Origin: Mesorhizobium sp. B2-8-5
Lineage (GTDB): Bacteria; Pseudomonadota; Alphaproteobacteria; Rhizobiales; Rhizobiaceae
Assembly: GCF_006440675.2 (NCBI RefSeq)
Contig: NZ_CP083951.1
Span: forward strand, 5,427,501-5,491,500
Length of the DNA stretch: 64,000 bases
Direction: 5' to 3'
Of this stretch, positions 35,915-46,177 are shown piece by piece; the stretch's first letter is position 1, and each line of letters begins with the position of its first letter. The notes beneath the pieces were generated by a model. It was not told the origin of the DNA. It saw only the letters and a list, made by a program, of their open reading frames with translations, and did not search any database. The translations under genes and the position numbers were made by a program.

Positions 35915-36727
35915 ATGACCACATCCGACCCTTCTGCCGGAAGCCTCATCCGCGAGTGGCGCACGCGGCGGCGCATGAGCCAGCTCGACCTCGCCATGGA
36001 GGCCGATATCTCGCAACGGCATCTCTCCTTCGTCGAAAGCGGCCGAGCCCAGCCTTCGCGCGACATGGTGCTGCATCTGGCCGAGCAGCTGTCGATTCCA
36101 CTGCGCCAACGCAATCAACTGTTGCTTGCCGCCGGCTTCGCGCCGAGCTTCAGCGAAAAGCCGCTGACCGATGCGACGCTGGCGCCGGCGCTTGCCGCCG
36201 TCGAGACTGTGCTCAAGGGCCACGAACCCTTCCCGGCGCTGGCGGTGGACCGGCACTGGAACCTCGTTTCGGCAAACACCGCGATTGCTCCGTTCCTCGC
36301 CGACATCTCCGAAGCATCGCTTCTCGCGCCGCCGGTCAATGTGCTGAGGCTCAGCCTGCATCCGGGCGGTGTGGCGCCGCGCATCGTCAATCTGGCGGAG
36401 TGGCGCGCGCATCTCATCGAGCGGCTGAAGCACCAGAACGACGCCACCGGCGACCCGGTGCTGATCGAGCTGGAGCGCGAATTGCGCACCTATCCGTCCG
36501 GCCTGAGGAGCAGCCGGCCGGCGCCGGTCGAACCGAGCGGCATCGTGCATCCGCTGCGGCTCGCGCATGGCGATCAGGTGCTGTCGTTCATCAGCACGAT
36601 CACGGTCTTCGGTACGCCGCTCGACGTCACGCTGTCGGAGCTGGCAATCGAATCTTTTTTCCCCGCGGATGAGCAGACAAGGACGGTGCTGGTGCGATTG
36701 GCGAAAGAGCGGGCGACCGCTTCGTAG
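35915..36727 (+). CDS. XRE-family regulator with MmyB-like ligand-binding domain
   Basis: 270 residues from ATG 35915. N-terminal helix-turn-helix (about 10-70: RMSQLDLAMEADISQRHLSF and ESGRAQPSRDMVLHLAEQL) followed by the MmyB-type PAS-like domain (about 95-265: VDRHWNLVSANTAIAPFL, LRLSLHPGGVAPRIVN, and a C-terminal FGTPLDVTLSELAIESFFP). Members usually control a nearby oxidoreductase or transporter. The next gene on the right is a convergent EamA transporter, so no target is obvious. Confidence 0.9.
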   Translation: MTTSDPSAGSLIREWRTRRRMSQLDLAMEADISQRHLSFVESGRAQPSRDMVLHLAEQLSIPLRQRNQLLLAAGFAPSFSEKPLTDATLAPALAAVETVLKGHEPFPALAVDRHWNLVSANTAIAPFLADISEASLLAPPVNVLRLSLHPGGVAPRIVNLAEWRAHLIERLKHQNDATGDPVLIELERELRTYPSGLRSSRPAPVEPSGIVHPLRLAHGDQVLSFISTITVFGTPLDVTLSELAIESFFPADEQTRTVLVRLAKERATAS

Positions 36728-36731
36728 GCCT

Positions 36732-37679
36732 TCACCCCTGCGGCGGCGTGGCCGTCCTGATGCGCGTGCGCTCGAGGCCCAGTTGCCGCTCGCGCCAGAT
36801 GATGAAGATACCGGCGGCGACCACGATCACGCCGCCCGCAAGGGTGTTCAGCGAGGTCACGTCGCCGAAGACGAAATAGCCGACGACGACGCCGAGGATC
36901 ATCGAGGTGTATTCGAAGGGCGCCACGACCGAGGCTTCGGCATGGCGGTAGGCCGCCGTCATCAGGATCTGGCCGAGCCCTCCGCAGAAGCCCGCGACAA
37001 CGAGGAGCGCGGCCTGCATCGGCGTCAGCGCCTGCCAGCCGAAGGGCAGCGTGAAGAGCGACAGCACTGAAGCGGTCGAGGAGAACCACAGCACGATGGT
37101 CGCCGTCTTCTCCGTCTGCACGAGATTGCGCACCAGAAGCATGGCGACCGCCGAGATCGCGGCAGCGATCAGCGCGGCCATGACGCCCAGCACCTCCTGG
37201 TCGTCGAGGCCTTCATCGGAATTGAGCAGCGTCAGTTCGGGCCAGGAGATGATCAGCACGCCGGCAAGGCCGACCGCGACCGCGCTCCAGCGGTAGACGC
37301 GGATCGTCTCGCCGAGGAAGAGCGAGGAGAACACGACGACCAGCAGCGGCTGGGCGTAGTTCAGCGTGATCGCTTCCGGCAGCGGCAGCCTGGTCAGCGC
37401 GAAGAAGCCGAGTCCCATGGCGCCGACGCCGACCACACCGCGCGCGACGTGGTTGAACGGCCGTCTCGTCGTGAATGCCGTGGCCAATTCACCCTTGAAG
37501 GCCAGGAAGGCGATGATCGGGAAGATGGCGAAGAAGGAGCGGAAGAAGACGATCTGCCCTGCGGGCACGTCGCCGGCCGCCTTGATGCAGGTTTGCATGC
37601 CGACGAAGACCGCCACCGAGACGATCTTCAGCGTAATGCCGCGCAGCGTATTGTGGCCGACGGCATGATCGACGGTCAT
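36732..37679 (-). CDS. DMT-superfamily (EamA) transporter
   Basis: 315 residues from ATG 37679 (MTVDHAVGHNTLRGITL). Ten or so hydrophobic helices arranged as two EamA repeats, e.g. ITLNYAQPLLVVVFSSLFLG and VVAPFEYTSMILGVVVGYFV. The frame is open to 37853, but it then runs through repeat family A, so the later ATG is preferred. Likely exporter of a small metabolite; the substrate is unknown. It converges on the XRE-family regulator with a gap of 4 bp. Confidence 0.85.
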   Translation of the reverse strand: MTVDHAVGHNTLRGITLKIVSVAVFVGMQTCIKAAGDVPAGQIVFFRSFFAIFPIIAFLAFKGELATAFTTRRPFNHVARGVVGVGAMGLGFFALTRLPLPEAITLNYAQPLLVVVFSSLFLGETIRVYRWSAVAVGLAGVLIISWPELTLLNSDEGLDDQEVLGVMAALIAAAISAVAMLLVRNLVQTEKTATIVLWFSSTASVLSLFTLPFGWQALTPMQAALLVVAGFCGGLGQILMTAAYRHAEASVVAPFEYTSMILGVVVGYFVFGDVTSLNTLAGGVIVVAAGIFIIWRERQLGLERTRIRTATPPQG

Positions 37680-37728
37680 CTTGCCTCGTAAGGATAGTCG
37701 GGAAACGAAGCCGCGAAATAGGCCAAGA

Positions 37729-37772
37729 GCAATTCCAGGAAAAGTGTGTAACGGTTTTCCGTCCGGAATTGC
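37729..37772. repeat. Repeat family A, copy 2 (44 bp, inverted)
   Basis: GCAATTCCAGGAAAAGTGTG followed by TAACGGTTTTCCGTCCGGAA then TTGC. Reverse orientation relative to the copies at 3061 and 57953. It lies in the divergent promoter region between the EamA gene and pepN. Confidence 0.88.
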
Positions 37773-37893
37773 GAAACACGACCTATGCCGCAGTTTTGTC
37801 GAGTGGCCGTTTCGTGTAAAGAGCGCGCACCTCAAAATTCTTGGACCAGCCAAGCTGGCTGGCCGGCCGAAATCAACAGGAAAAGCCTAAGGA

Positions 37894-40539
37894 ATGCGCA
37901 CAGATACCGGCCATGTCTTCAAGCTCGAAGACTATCGCCCCTGCGACTATCTCATCCCGAGGACCAGCCTCGACTTCCGCCTGTCGCCGGACGCGACCCA
38001 GGTGACCGCGCTGCTTACGATCGAGCGGCGCGCGGGCGTCGCCGCCTCGGCGCCGCTGGTGCTCGACGGCGACGGGCTGACGTTGCTCGGCGTTGCCGTC
38101 GACGGGCATACGCTTCCGGCCAGCGACTATGAGGCGACGCCTGACCGGCTGACGATCCTGAAACCGCCGGCGGCGCAGCGTTTCGAGCTGCGCCTGGAGA
38201 CGGAGATCGCGCCTTCGCGCAACGAGGCGCTGATGGGCCTTTATCGCTCCAACAACGTCTATTGCACGCAATGCGAGGCCGAGGGCTTTCGCCGCATCAC
38301 CTATTTCCTCGACCGTCCCGATATCCTGTCGGTCTACACGGTGCGCATCGAAGCGCCGCACAACGAGGCGCCGCTGCTGCTTTCGAACGGCAATCCTGTG
38401 GAGAGTGGCACGCTGGGCAGCGGCCGGCATTATGCGGTCTGGCACGACCCGTTCCCCAAACCCTCCTACCTTTTCGCGCTGGTGGCGGGCGCGCTTGGCA
38501 AGGTGGCGGGCAGCTTCACCACCATGTCCGGCCGCGAGGTCGAGCTCGGTATCTATGTGGAGCCCGGCAAGGAGCAGCTTGCCGGCTATGCGATGGACGC
38601 GCTGAAACGCTCGATGAAATGGGACGAGGAAGCCTTCGGCCGCGAATACGACCTCGACGTCTTCAATATCGTCGCCGTCTCCGACTTCAACATGGGCGCC
38701 ATGGAGAACAAGGGCCTCAACGTCTTCAACGACAAATATGTGCTGGCCGACGAGGAGACCGCGACCGATGCCGACTTCGCCAACATCGAGGCGATCATCG
38801 CGCATGAATACTTCCACAATTGGACTGGCAACAGAATCACTTGCCGCGACTGGTTCCAGCTCTGCCTGAAGGAAGGGCTGACGGTTTACCGCGACCACGA
38901 ATTCTCCGCCGACCAGCGCTCGCGGTCGGTGAAGCGCATCGCCGAGGTGCGCACGCTGCGCGCGCACCAGTTCCCGGAAGACCAGGGGCCGCTGGCGCAT
39001 CCGGTCAGGCCGCGACGCTACCGCGAGATCAACAACTTCTACACCGCGACCGTCTACGAGAAGGGTTCGGAAGTGGTGCGTATGATCCGCACCATCCTTG
39101 GGCCGGAAACCTTCCGTGCCGGCATGGACCTCTATTTCGAGCGGCATGACGGCGAGGCGGCGACCATCGAGGATTTCCTCAAAGTCTTCGAGGACGTTTC
39201 CGGCAAAGACCTCGCGCAATTCGCGCTCTGGTATCACCAGGCCGGCACACCGAACCTGACGGTAAGTTCCGCGCACAATGCGGCGGCAAAGGAGTTCATC
39301 CTGGAGATCGAGCAGTCGGTGCCGCCGACGCCGTCGGAAAGCCGCAAGCGGCTGATGCATATCCCGCTCGCCTTCGGCCTGGTCGGCGCCAACGGCAAGC
39401 CCGTCGCCTGGACTGCCGTCGAGGGCGCAATGGTGGATGACGGTGTCATCCATATCCGCAAACGTCGGCACACGGTGCGCTTCTCGGGTATTTCGCAACG
39501 GCCTTCGGTGTCGCTCAACCGCGGCTTCTCGGCGCCGATCACGCTTTCGGTGCAGCAGAAGGCCGACGACCAGTTCTTCCTCGCGGCGCATGACAGCGAC
39601 GCCTTCGCGCGCTGGCAGGCGTTCAACACGCTCTTGACCGATGCGCTGATCGCCGCCTTCCGCCAGATCCTCGGCGGCAAGGAGCCGGTGTTTGCGGCGC
39701 GGCTTGCCGAGCTTGCCGGCAGGATTGCCGGCGACGAGACGCTGGAGCCGGCCTACCGGGCGCTCGCGCTGTCGCTTCCCGGCGAAGCCGATATTGCCCG
39801 CGACATCGGCAAGGGCATCGACCCAGACGCCATCTTTGCCGCGCGCGAGGCGATGGCGCGGATGATCGCCGAGGCAAACCGCGAGGCCTTTCTGGCGCTT
39901 TATGAGAGCCTTGCCGACAAGGGTCCGTTCAGCCCGGACGCGGCGAGCGCCGGGCGCAGGGCGCTGCGCAACATCCTGCTCGACTATCTTTCGCTGCTGC
40001 CGGGCGGCGCGGGCCTCGCCGCAGGGCACTTCAATGCCGCCACCAACATGACCGACCGTGCGGCAGCGCTCGCCGTGCTGGCGCATCGCCATCCAGGCAC
40101 GGCCGAGGCCGAAGAGGCGCTGGCCGCCTTCGAGGCCCGCTATCGCGGCGACGCGCTGGTACTCGACAAATGGTTCCAGATCCAGGCCGGTGTGCCGGGC
40201 GCAAAGACCGTCGAGAAAGTGCGTGATCTCATGCGGCACCCAGCCTTCTCGATCGCCAACCCGAACCGGGTGCGTTCGCTGATCGGCACCTTCTCCAGCG
40301 CCAACCAGACCGGCTTCCACCGCCCCGACGGCGAAGGTTACCGCCTGTTTGCCGAGACGGTACTGGCGGTGGAGAAGCGCAATCCGCAGGTAGCCGCGCG
40401 GCTGGCGACGGCGCTCAGGTCCTGGCGCTCGCTGGAGCCTGGACGGCAGACCAAGGCCAGGCAGGCGCTGCTCGACATGGCGAAGACCGAGAATCTTTCG
40501 GCGGATCTGCGCGATATCGTGGAGCGGACACTGGCGTAA
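37894..40539 (+). CDS. pepN: Aminopeptidase N
   Basis: 881 residues, M1-family zinc aminopeptidase of the proteobacterial PepN type. The exopeptidase motif NMGAMENKGLNVFN and the zinc site HEYFHNWTGNRIT (His at about residue 304, catalytic Glu next to it) with the downstream EGLTVYRDHEF are all intact. The C-terminal half is the helical DUF3458 part that forms the cavity. It removes N-terminal residues from peptides in the cytosol during protein turnover. ATG 37894 follows AAGCCTAAGGA. Confidence 0.96.
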   Translation: MRTDTGHVFKLEDYRPCDYLIPRTSLDFRLSPDATQVTALLTIERRAGVAASAPLVLDGDGLTLLGVAVDGHTLPASDYEATPDRLTILKPPAAQRFELRLETEIAPSRNEALMGLYRSNNVYCTQCEAEGFRRITYFLDRPDILSVYTVRIEAPHNEAPLLLSNGNPVESGTLGSGRHYAVWHDPFPKPSYLFALVAGALGKVAGSFTTMSGREVELGIYVEPGKEQLAGYAMDALKRSMKWDEEAFGREYDLDVFNIVAVSDFNMGAMENKGLNVFNDKYVLADEETATDADFANIEAIIAHEYFHNWTGNRITCRDWFQLCLKEGLTVYRDHEFSADQRSRSVKRIAEVRTLRAHQFPEDQGPLAHPVRPRRYREINNFYTATVYEKGSEVVRMIRTILGPETFRAGMDLYFERHDGEAATIEDFLKVFEDVSGKDLAQFALWYHQAGTPNLTVSSAHNAAAKEFILEIEQSVPPTPSESRKRLMHIPLAFGLVGANGKPVAWTAVEGAMVDDGVIHIRKRRHTVRFSGISQRPSVSLNRGFSAPITLSVQQKADDQFFLAAHDSDAFARWQAFNTLLTDALIAAFRQILGGKEPVFAARLAELAGRIAGDETLEPAYRALALSLPGEADIARDIGKGIDPDAIFAAREAMARMIAEANREAFLALYESLADKGPFSPDAASAGRRALRNILLDYLSLLPGGAGLAAGHFNAATNMTDRAAALAVLAHRHPGTAEAEEALAAFEARYRGDALVLDKWFQIQAGVPGAKTVEKVRDLMRHPAFSIANPNRVRSLIGTFSSANQTGFHRPDGEGYRLFAETVLAVEKRNPQVAARLATALRSWRSLEPGRQTKARQALLDMAKTENLSADLRDIVERTLA

Positions 40540-40566
40540 TTAGCGATCTTCCCCTGGTGGGTCCTC

Positions 40567-40715
40567 GTGGGGGAGATGCCGGCAGGGCAGAGCGGGGCAT
40601 GAAGGATCGCGACGTTTGCTTCTCGCCCGAAAGCCAGATCTGACGAGTGCCGGCAATTGAGCAGTTGAGAGGTTGGCGCGACAGCGCCCCCTCTGGCCTG
40701 CCGGCCATCTCCCCC
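40567..40715. repeat. Repeat family D, diverged copy
   Basis: GTGGGGGAGATGCCGGCAGG with GCAGAGCGGGG on the left, and GCGCCCCCTCTGGCCTGCCG with GCCATCTCCCCCC on the right. Same plan as 22965-23124 but with mismatched arms. The sequence next to the right arm (TTGAGAGGTTGGCGCGACAG) also resembles the flank GGAGAGGCTGGCGGGACAGC at 22947. It occupies most of the 338-bp gap between pepN and the kinase gene. Confidence 0.8.
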
Positions 40716-40877
40716 CTTGTGGGACCCGGAGATCGGCTGTTCGGACGAATTTCAATCAACTTTTAATCTTTTTCGTCCGCGCCACTGGACAAGGCGAATC
40801 AGCTTTGATTCTTTACTGACGATTCGGGCGTGCGGCGTAGCCGGATCATCCATACGGCAGATCGGGGAGTGCCATTT

Positions 40878-43199
40878 ATGGCCAAGGCGGACGCGTGGGG
40901 CGCGCCCGGAGGGAAGGCTTTTGCGCATCGCAAGGCAAGGAGCGATGGACTTGCCGGCAATACGCGCCTGATCGCCGAACCCACTTATCAGCGGCTCCTG
41001 GCCGCCGAGCCGCTGCTGCGCCGGTCGATCCCGGCGCTGATCGTCGTTTTTCTCATCGTCATTGCCGCGCTGCGCTTCCTGTCGCTCATGAACGAGCATG
41101 ACGAGATCGAGCGCGACGCCAAGGCGGTGCTGGCGCTGGCCGCCGGACAGATGGCGCAGGCCGTCACCGCGGACCCCAGCGCGGCCGGCGCCAATGCCAT
41201 AAGCCTTCTGGAAAACACCAGCCGCCAAGGCGCCATGAGCCGCGCCCATGTGCTCGCCATCACCGACGCCAACTTCAAGGTCATCGCCGTTTCGCCGCTG
41301 TCGACGGGCTGGCAAGGCCGCACGCTCGACAGCCTCGTGCTGGGCGGCCAGCCGCTGTTCATGTTCGGCGACCGCGCCGGCGTGATGGATGTCAGCATCT
41401 CGGGACAGGACTGGTTCGCCGCCGTCAGCCTCGGCGGCGACCGCAAACATGCGGCCGCCGTGCTGGTGCCGCAGGAAGCGGTGTTCGACAGCTGGCGCAA
41501 GTCGATGTCGCTCAACGTCACGCTGTTCGTGCTGACGGCGGGCGTGCTGATCGTCATCCTCTACGCCTATTTCGGCCAGGCGGCGCGCGCCCAGGCGGCG
41601 GACCGCATCTATCTCGAAGCGCATCAGCGCATCGACATGGCGCTGGTGCGCGGCCGCTGCGGGTTGTGGGACTGGGACATGGTGCGCGGCAAGATGTACT
41701 GGTCGCGCTCGATGTACGACATGCTGGGCTATGAGCCCTGCGATACGATGCTCTCCTTCGGCGAGGTCGACGAGATCATCCACCCGGAAGACGGCGACCT
41801 GTTCGATCTCGCAAACCGGATCATCGAACGCGAGATCGACCATATCGACCAGGTTTTCCGCATGCGCCACGCCGACGGGCAATGGGTGTGGATGCGAGCC
41901 CGCGCCCAGGTGATCGACCCGGAGGCACCGGAGATCCAGCTGATCGGCATCGCCGTCGACGTCACCGAGCAGCGGCACTTGGCGCTGCGCTCGGAAGCGG
42001 CCGACATGCGGCTCAGGACCGCGATCGAGAATATCAACGAATCCTTCGTGCTGTGGGATGCCGCCGAACGGCTGATCATGTGCAATTCGAAGTTCCAGAA
42101 GGACAACGGGCTGTCGGACCGCGACGTGGTACCAGGCGCGACCCGCGATATGCTGGAGGAGCGCATGCTGGCCTTCGCGTCGGAGCGCAGGCTCGCCAAT
42201 GCCAATGGGCCGCAGGGCGGCGTCAGCTTGGAGCGCCAGCTTGCCGACGGCCGCTGGCTGCAGGTCAACGAGCTCAGGACCCGCGACGGCGGCGTCGTTT
42301 CCGTGGGCTCCGACATCACGCAGATCAAGCTGCACCAGGAAAAGCTGGTCGACAGCGAGCGCCGGCTGATGGCGACGATCCACGATCTCAGCCTGGCCCG
42401 CCGCGCCGAGGAGGAACGCGCCAGCGAACTGGTCGAGCTCAACCGCAAATACATGAAGGAAACCGAGCGCGCCGAGGCGGCCAATCGCGCCAAGTCGGAA
42501 TTCCTCGCCAACATGTCGCATGAATTGCGCACGCCGCTCAACGCCATCATCGGCTTCTCCGAGCTGATGCAGCAGGGCCTGTTCGGGCCGCTCGGCTCCG
42601 AGCGCTACGAGGAATACGCGACCGACATCAACGGCAGCGGCAAATATCTGCTCGGCGTCATCAACGATATCCTCGACATGTCGAAGATCGAAGCCGGCCA
42701 GTTCTCGCTCGACCGCGAGGAGATCGACCTCTGCCCGCTGATCAAGGAGACGGTGCGGGTGATCTCGCTGCAGGCGGCGGAAAAGTCGATCAATGTCGAG
42801 ACGCGCATCGCCGATGCGATGCGGCTTTATGCCGACCGCCGCGCGATCAAGCAGATCGCCATCAACCTGCTCTCCAACGCGGTGAAATTCACTGGACAGG
42901 GCGGCAAGATCACGGTCAGGGCGCGCAACACGTCCGGGGCGCTGCTGCTCACCATCGAGGACAATGGCTGCGGCATCCCCAAGCAGGCGCTGAGCAAGCT
43001 CGGCCGGCCGTTCGAGCAGGTGCAGAACCAGTTCTCCAAGAACCATACCGGCTCGGGCCTCGGGCTCGCCATCTCGCGCTCGCTGGCCGAATTGCAGGGC
43101 GGCGCGCTGAAGATCCGCTCGACCGAGGGTGTAGGCACCATCGTGTCGGTGCGCATTCCGCTGAAGAAGGCTCCGCCGACGGTGAAGGCAGCGGCCTAA
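40878..43199 (+). CDS. PAS-domain sensor histidine kinase
   Basis: 773 residues from ATG 40878. One membrane helix near the N terminus (IPALIVVFLIVIAALRFLSL) and another at about 220 (VTLFVLTAGVLIVILYAYF) enclose a periplasmic sensor region. Then come PAS domains (RCGLWDWDMVRGKMYWSRSM; ESFVLWDAAERLIMCNSKF), a coiled segment, the H-box MSHELRTPLNAIIGFSELMQ with the phospho-accepting His, and the ATPase with NLLSNAVKFTGQGG, IEDNGCGIP and TGSGLGLAIS. No response regulator lies next to it. Its stop codon overlaps that of convergent glnE by three bases. Confidence 0.92.
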   Translation: MAKADAWGAPGGKAFAHRKARSDGLAGNTRLIAEPTYQRLLAAEPLLRRSIPALIVVFLIVIAALRFLSLMNEHDEIERDAKAVLALAAGQMAQAVTADPSAAGANAISLLENTSRQGAMSRAHVLAITDANFKVIAVSPLSTGWQGRTLDSLVLGGQPLFMFGDRAGVMDVSISGQDWFAAVSLGGDRKHAAAVLVPQEAVFDSWRKSMSLNVTLFVLTAGVLIVILYAYFGQAARAQAADRIYLEAHQRIDMALVRGRCGLWDWDMVRGKMYWSRSMYDMLGYEPCDTMLSFGEVDEIIHPEDGDLFDLANRIIEREIDHIDQVFRMRHADGQWVWMRARAQVIDPEAPEIQLIGIAVDVTEQRHLALRSEAADMRLRTAIENINESFVLWDAAERLIMCNSKFQKDNGLSDRDVVPGATRDMLEERMLAFASERRLANANGPQGGVSLERQLADGRWLQVNELRTRDGGVVSVGSDITQIKLHQEKLVDSERRLMATIHDLSLARRAEEERASELVELNRKYMKETERAEAANRAKSEFLANMSHELRTPLNAIIGFSELMQQGLFGPLGSERYEEYATDINGSGKYLLGVINDILDMSKIEAGQFSLDREEIDLCPLIKETVRVISLQAAEKSINVETRIADAMRLYADRRAIKQIAINLLSNAVKFTGQGGKITVRARNTSGALLLTIEDNGCGIPKQALSKLGRPFEQVQNQFSKNHTGSGLGLAISRSLAELQGGALKIRSTEGVGTIVSVRIPLKKAPPTVKAAA

Positions 43200-46165
43200 T
43201 TCATCCCTCGTTGCGGCGCGCCCGCGCGCAGCAAATGGTCGAAGTCCTGCCTGACCTTTCGCGAAGTCTCCTTGAGATGTGCTTCCAGGACACCGAAATC
43301 CGGCAGGTCAGTGACCGCCAGAAGCAGATCCGAGAGTCCAGGCGGGACATCGTCGCGCTGGAACTCGCCGATGAGGCAAAGCCTGATCATCTGGGTCAGC
43401 GCCAGATAGAGCCGATAGGCCTCGCCAAGCTCTTCACGCACATCGGCTGAGGCGAAATCCGGAGAAAGCCGGGCCAAAATGTCGGCGGTCGCCGTGACCC
43501 GGCGGCCAGGCTCGATAGCGCCGGCGATGACCGCGACCTGGGCGATGAATTCGAGATCGATGAGCCCGCCCGGGATCAGCTTGATGTCCCAGAGGTCGCG
43601 CGGCGGCTTCTCCTTCTCGATCAGCGCCCGCATATCCGAGGCCTCGGCTTTCACCTTGGCGGCATTGCGCGGCTGCGCCAGCACCGCCGCCACCTCATCG
43701 TCGAGCTCGGCGCAGAGTTCGGCATCGCCGCCGACGGCGCGGGCCCGTGCCAGCGCCATGTGCTCCCAGGTCCAGGCATCCCGGCGCTGATATTTCTTGA
43801 ACGCATCGATATGGGTGGCGACCGGCCCCTTGTTGCCCGAGGGGCGCAGGCGCAGGTCCAACTCATAGAGCACGCCTTCGGCCGTCGGCGCCGAGACGGC
43901 GGCGATCAGGCGCTGCGTCATGCGGGTATAGTAATGCGAAGGCGCCAGCGGCTTTTCGCCGTCGGAGTCCTCGGCATCCGCGTCGTGGTCGTAGAGCAGG
44001 ATGAGATCGACATCCGAACCGGCCGTGAGTTCGCGGCTGCCGAGCTTGCCCATGCCGAGCAGGGCCACCCTGCCGCCGGCGATCCTGCCGTGGCGCAGCG
44101 CGAATTCGGCGATCACCGCGTTCAGCGCCGCCTCGATGGTGAGATCGGCGAGATCGGAGAAGGCGCGGCCGGCGCGCGCGGGATCGATCGAGCCGGCAAG
44201 CAGGCGCACGCCGATCAGGAATTTCTGCTCGGAGGCGAAGATGCGCAGGCGGTCGAGCACATCCTCATAGGCGCGATCGCCCTCGATGAAGGCGGCAAGC
44301 CGCGCCGAGAGATAGGCGCGGTCCGGCAGTTCGGTAAGCAGGGCCGGGTCGAGCAGGCCGTCGAAGACATGCGGGCGGCGGGTGATGATGGCAGCCAGCC
44401 TCGGTGCCGCGCCCATGATGGTCGCCATCAGCTTCAAGAGCGCCGGGTTCGATTGCAGCAGCGAGAAAAGCTGGATGCCCGCTGGCAGGCCGGCGAGGAA
44501 CTCGTCGAAGCGCATCAGCGCCTCGTCGGCGCGACGCGTCTGGCCGAAGGCTTTCAGCAAGGCCGGGGTCAGTTCGGTCAGCCTCTCGCGCGCCTCCGCC
44601 GACTGGGTGACGCGGTAGCGCCCGAAATGCCAGCCGCGGATGACGCGGCAGATGTCGCTCGGCCGCTGGAAGCCGAGGCCATGCAGCGTCTGCAGCGTAT
44701 CGGGATCGTCGACATCGCCGGTGAAGACCAGATTGCCGACGCCGGCCGAGAGCTCGGGTGCTGTCTCGAACAGCGCCGCGTAGTGGCGCTCGACCTGCTG
44801 CAGCGAGGCGCGGAAGGCCTGCGTGAATTCCGCCTCGCCGGCAAATCCCAGCATCAGCGCGATGCGTTTGAGCTCCTCGTCTTCTTCCGGCAGGACGTGC
44901 GTCTGCTCGTCAGCGACCATCTGGATGGCGTGCTCGACACGGCGCAGGAACCAGTACTGACGGGTGAGCGCATCGCGCGCGTCGGCGGTAATCCAGCCGC
45001 GCGCGGCAAGCGCTGCGAGCATCGGCACGGTCTCGCGGCCGCGCAGCTCCGGAAAGCGGCCGCCGGCGATGAGCTGCTGGGTCTGGACGAAGAACTCGAT
45101 CTCGCGGATGCCGCCGCGGCCAAGCTTGACGTTATGGCCCTTCACCGCGATCTCGCCATGGCCCTTGTGGGCATGGATCTGGCGCTTGATCGAATGGACA
45201 TCGGCGATCGCCGCATAGTCCATGTATTTGCGCCAGACATAGGGCTGCAATTCCTTGAGGAAGGCGGCGCCGGCAGCAAGATCGCCGGCAACCGGCCGCG
45301 CCTTGATCATGGCGGCGCGCTCCCAGTTCTGCCCGCGCGCCTCGTAATAGCGAAGCGCGGCCTCGACGGGGATCGCCAGCGGCGTCGAGCCCGGATCGGG
45401 GCGGAGCCTCAGATCGGTGCGGAAGACATAGCCATGCTCGGTGCGATCCTGCAGGATGCGCACGAGACGACGGGTAAGCCTGGAGAACAGCTCGGTCGCG
45501 TCGAGCGGATCGATGACGGCCGGCGCCTCCGGCTCGAAGAAGACGACGAGATCGATGTCGGAGGAAAAGTTCAGCTCATGCGCGCCGAGCTTGCCCATGC
45601 CGAGCAGGATCCAGCCTGAATCCCTGGCAGGCTCGGCCGGATGCGGTAGCTTGAGCTTGCCTTGCCGATGCGCGTCGAACAGCAGGAAATCGACGGCGGC
45701 GCATGTGCAGGCGTCGGCAAGATCGCTGAGCCGGCGCACCGTCACGGAGGTTTCCGCCTCGCCTGAAAGATCGGCCAGCGCGATCAGGAAATGCGCTTCG
45801 GTCTTCCATTGCCTGAGCGCCATCATCAGGCTCGCTTCCGAGGCGTCTTCCGCCTTGGCCGCGCCGCCGATCGCTTCGCCGATGGCATCGAGCCGCGCTT
45901 CGATCGTCAGGTCGAACAGCGTATCGAGGATCGCCGGCCGCCGGCGCGCCACGTCGCGCAGGAAGGGCGAGAGGTCGAAGACGGCCGCCAGCAGGTCCTG
46001 CAGCGGCCCCTCGCCCGCCAGGAACGCAGCGAGTCGGGAACACCCCTCATCCTCGGCGGCGTCGGCGATTTCCGACAATTCGCGCCGGGCATGTTTCGCG
46101 TCCAGGGGGCGGAGCGCCAGTGTCGGGCTAAGCCGGAATTCGGATTCGATTTTCTTCTTCGCCAT
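43196..46165 (-). CDS. glnE: Bifunctional glutamine-synthetase adenylyltransferase/adenylyl-removing enzyme
   Basis: 989 residues. Controls glutamine synthetase by adding or removing AMP in response to PII and glutamine. Two homologous nucleotidyltransferase halves: the N-terminal adenylyl-removing half has NFSSDIDLVVFFE and the C-terminal adenylylating half has TAGSDVDLILLYDHD, each followed by a PII-uridylyl-transferase-like helical domain. Full length. It is 12 bp after the upstream histidine kinase gene, so it is probably the last gene of the degP/regulator/kinase run, an order known from other rhizobia. Confidence 0.96.
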   Translation of the reverse strand: MAKKKIESEFRLSPTLALRPLDAKHARRELSEIADAAEDEGCSRLAAFLAGEGPLQDLLAAVFDLSPFLRDVARRRPAILDTLFDLTIEARLDAIGEAIGGAAKAEDASEASLMMALRQWKTEAHFLIALADLSGEAETSVTVRRLSDLADACTCAAVDFLLFDAHRQGKLKLPHPAEPARDSGWILLGMGKLGAHELNFSSDIDLVVFFEPEAPAVIDPLDATELFSRLTRRLVRILQDRTEHGYVFRTDLRLRPDPGSTPLAIPVEAALRYYEARGQNWERAAMIKARPVAGDLAAGAAFLKELQPYVWRKYMDYAAIADVHSIKRQIHAHKGHGEIAVKGHNVKLGRGGIREIEFFVQTQQLIAGGRFPELRGRETVPMLAALAARGWITADARDALTRQYWFLRRVEHAIQMVADEQTHVLPEEDEELKRIALMLGFAGEAEFTQAFRASLQQVERHYAALFETAPELSAGVGNLVFTGDVDDPDTLQTLHGLGFQRPSDICRVIRGWHFGRYRVTQSAEARERLTELTPALLKAFGQTRRADEALMRFDEFLAGLPAGIQLFSLLQSNPALLKLMATIMGAAPRLAAIITRRPHVFDGLLDPALLTELPDRAYLSARLAAFIEGDRAYEDVLDRLRIFASEQKFLIGVRLLAGSIDPARAGRAFSDLADLTIEAALNAVIAEFALRHGRIAGGRVALLGMGKLGSRELTAGSDVDLILLYDHDADAEDSDGEKPLAPSHYYTRMTQRLIAAVSAPTAEGVLYELDLRLRPSGNKGPVATHIDAFKKYQRRDAWTWEHMALARARAVGGDAELCAELDDEVAAVLAQPRNAAKVKAEASDMRALIEKEKPPRDLWDIKLIPGGLIDLEFIAQVAVIAGAIEPGRRVTATADILARLSPDFASADVREELGEAYRLYLALTQMIRLCLIGEFQRDDVPPGLSDLLLAVTDLPDFGVLEAHLKETSRKVRQDFDHLLRAGAPQRGMN

Positions 46166-46177
46166 TTATCCGCGCCA

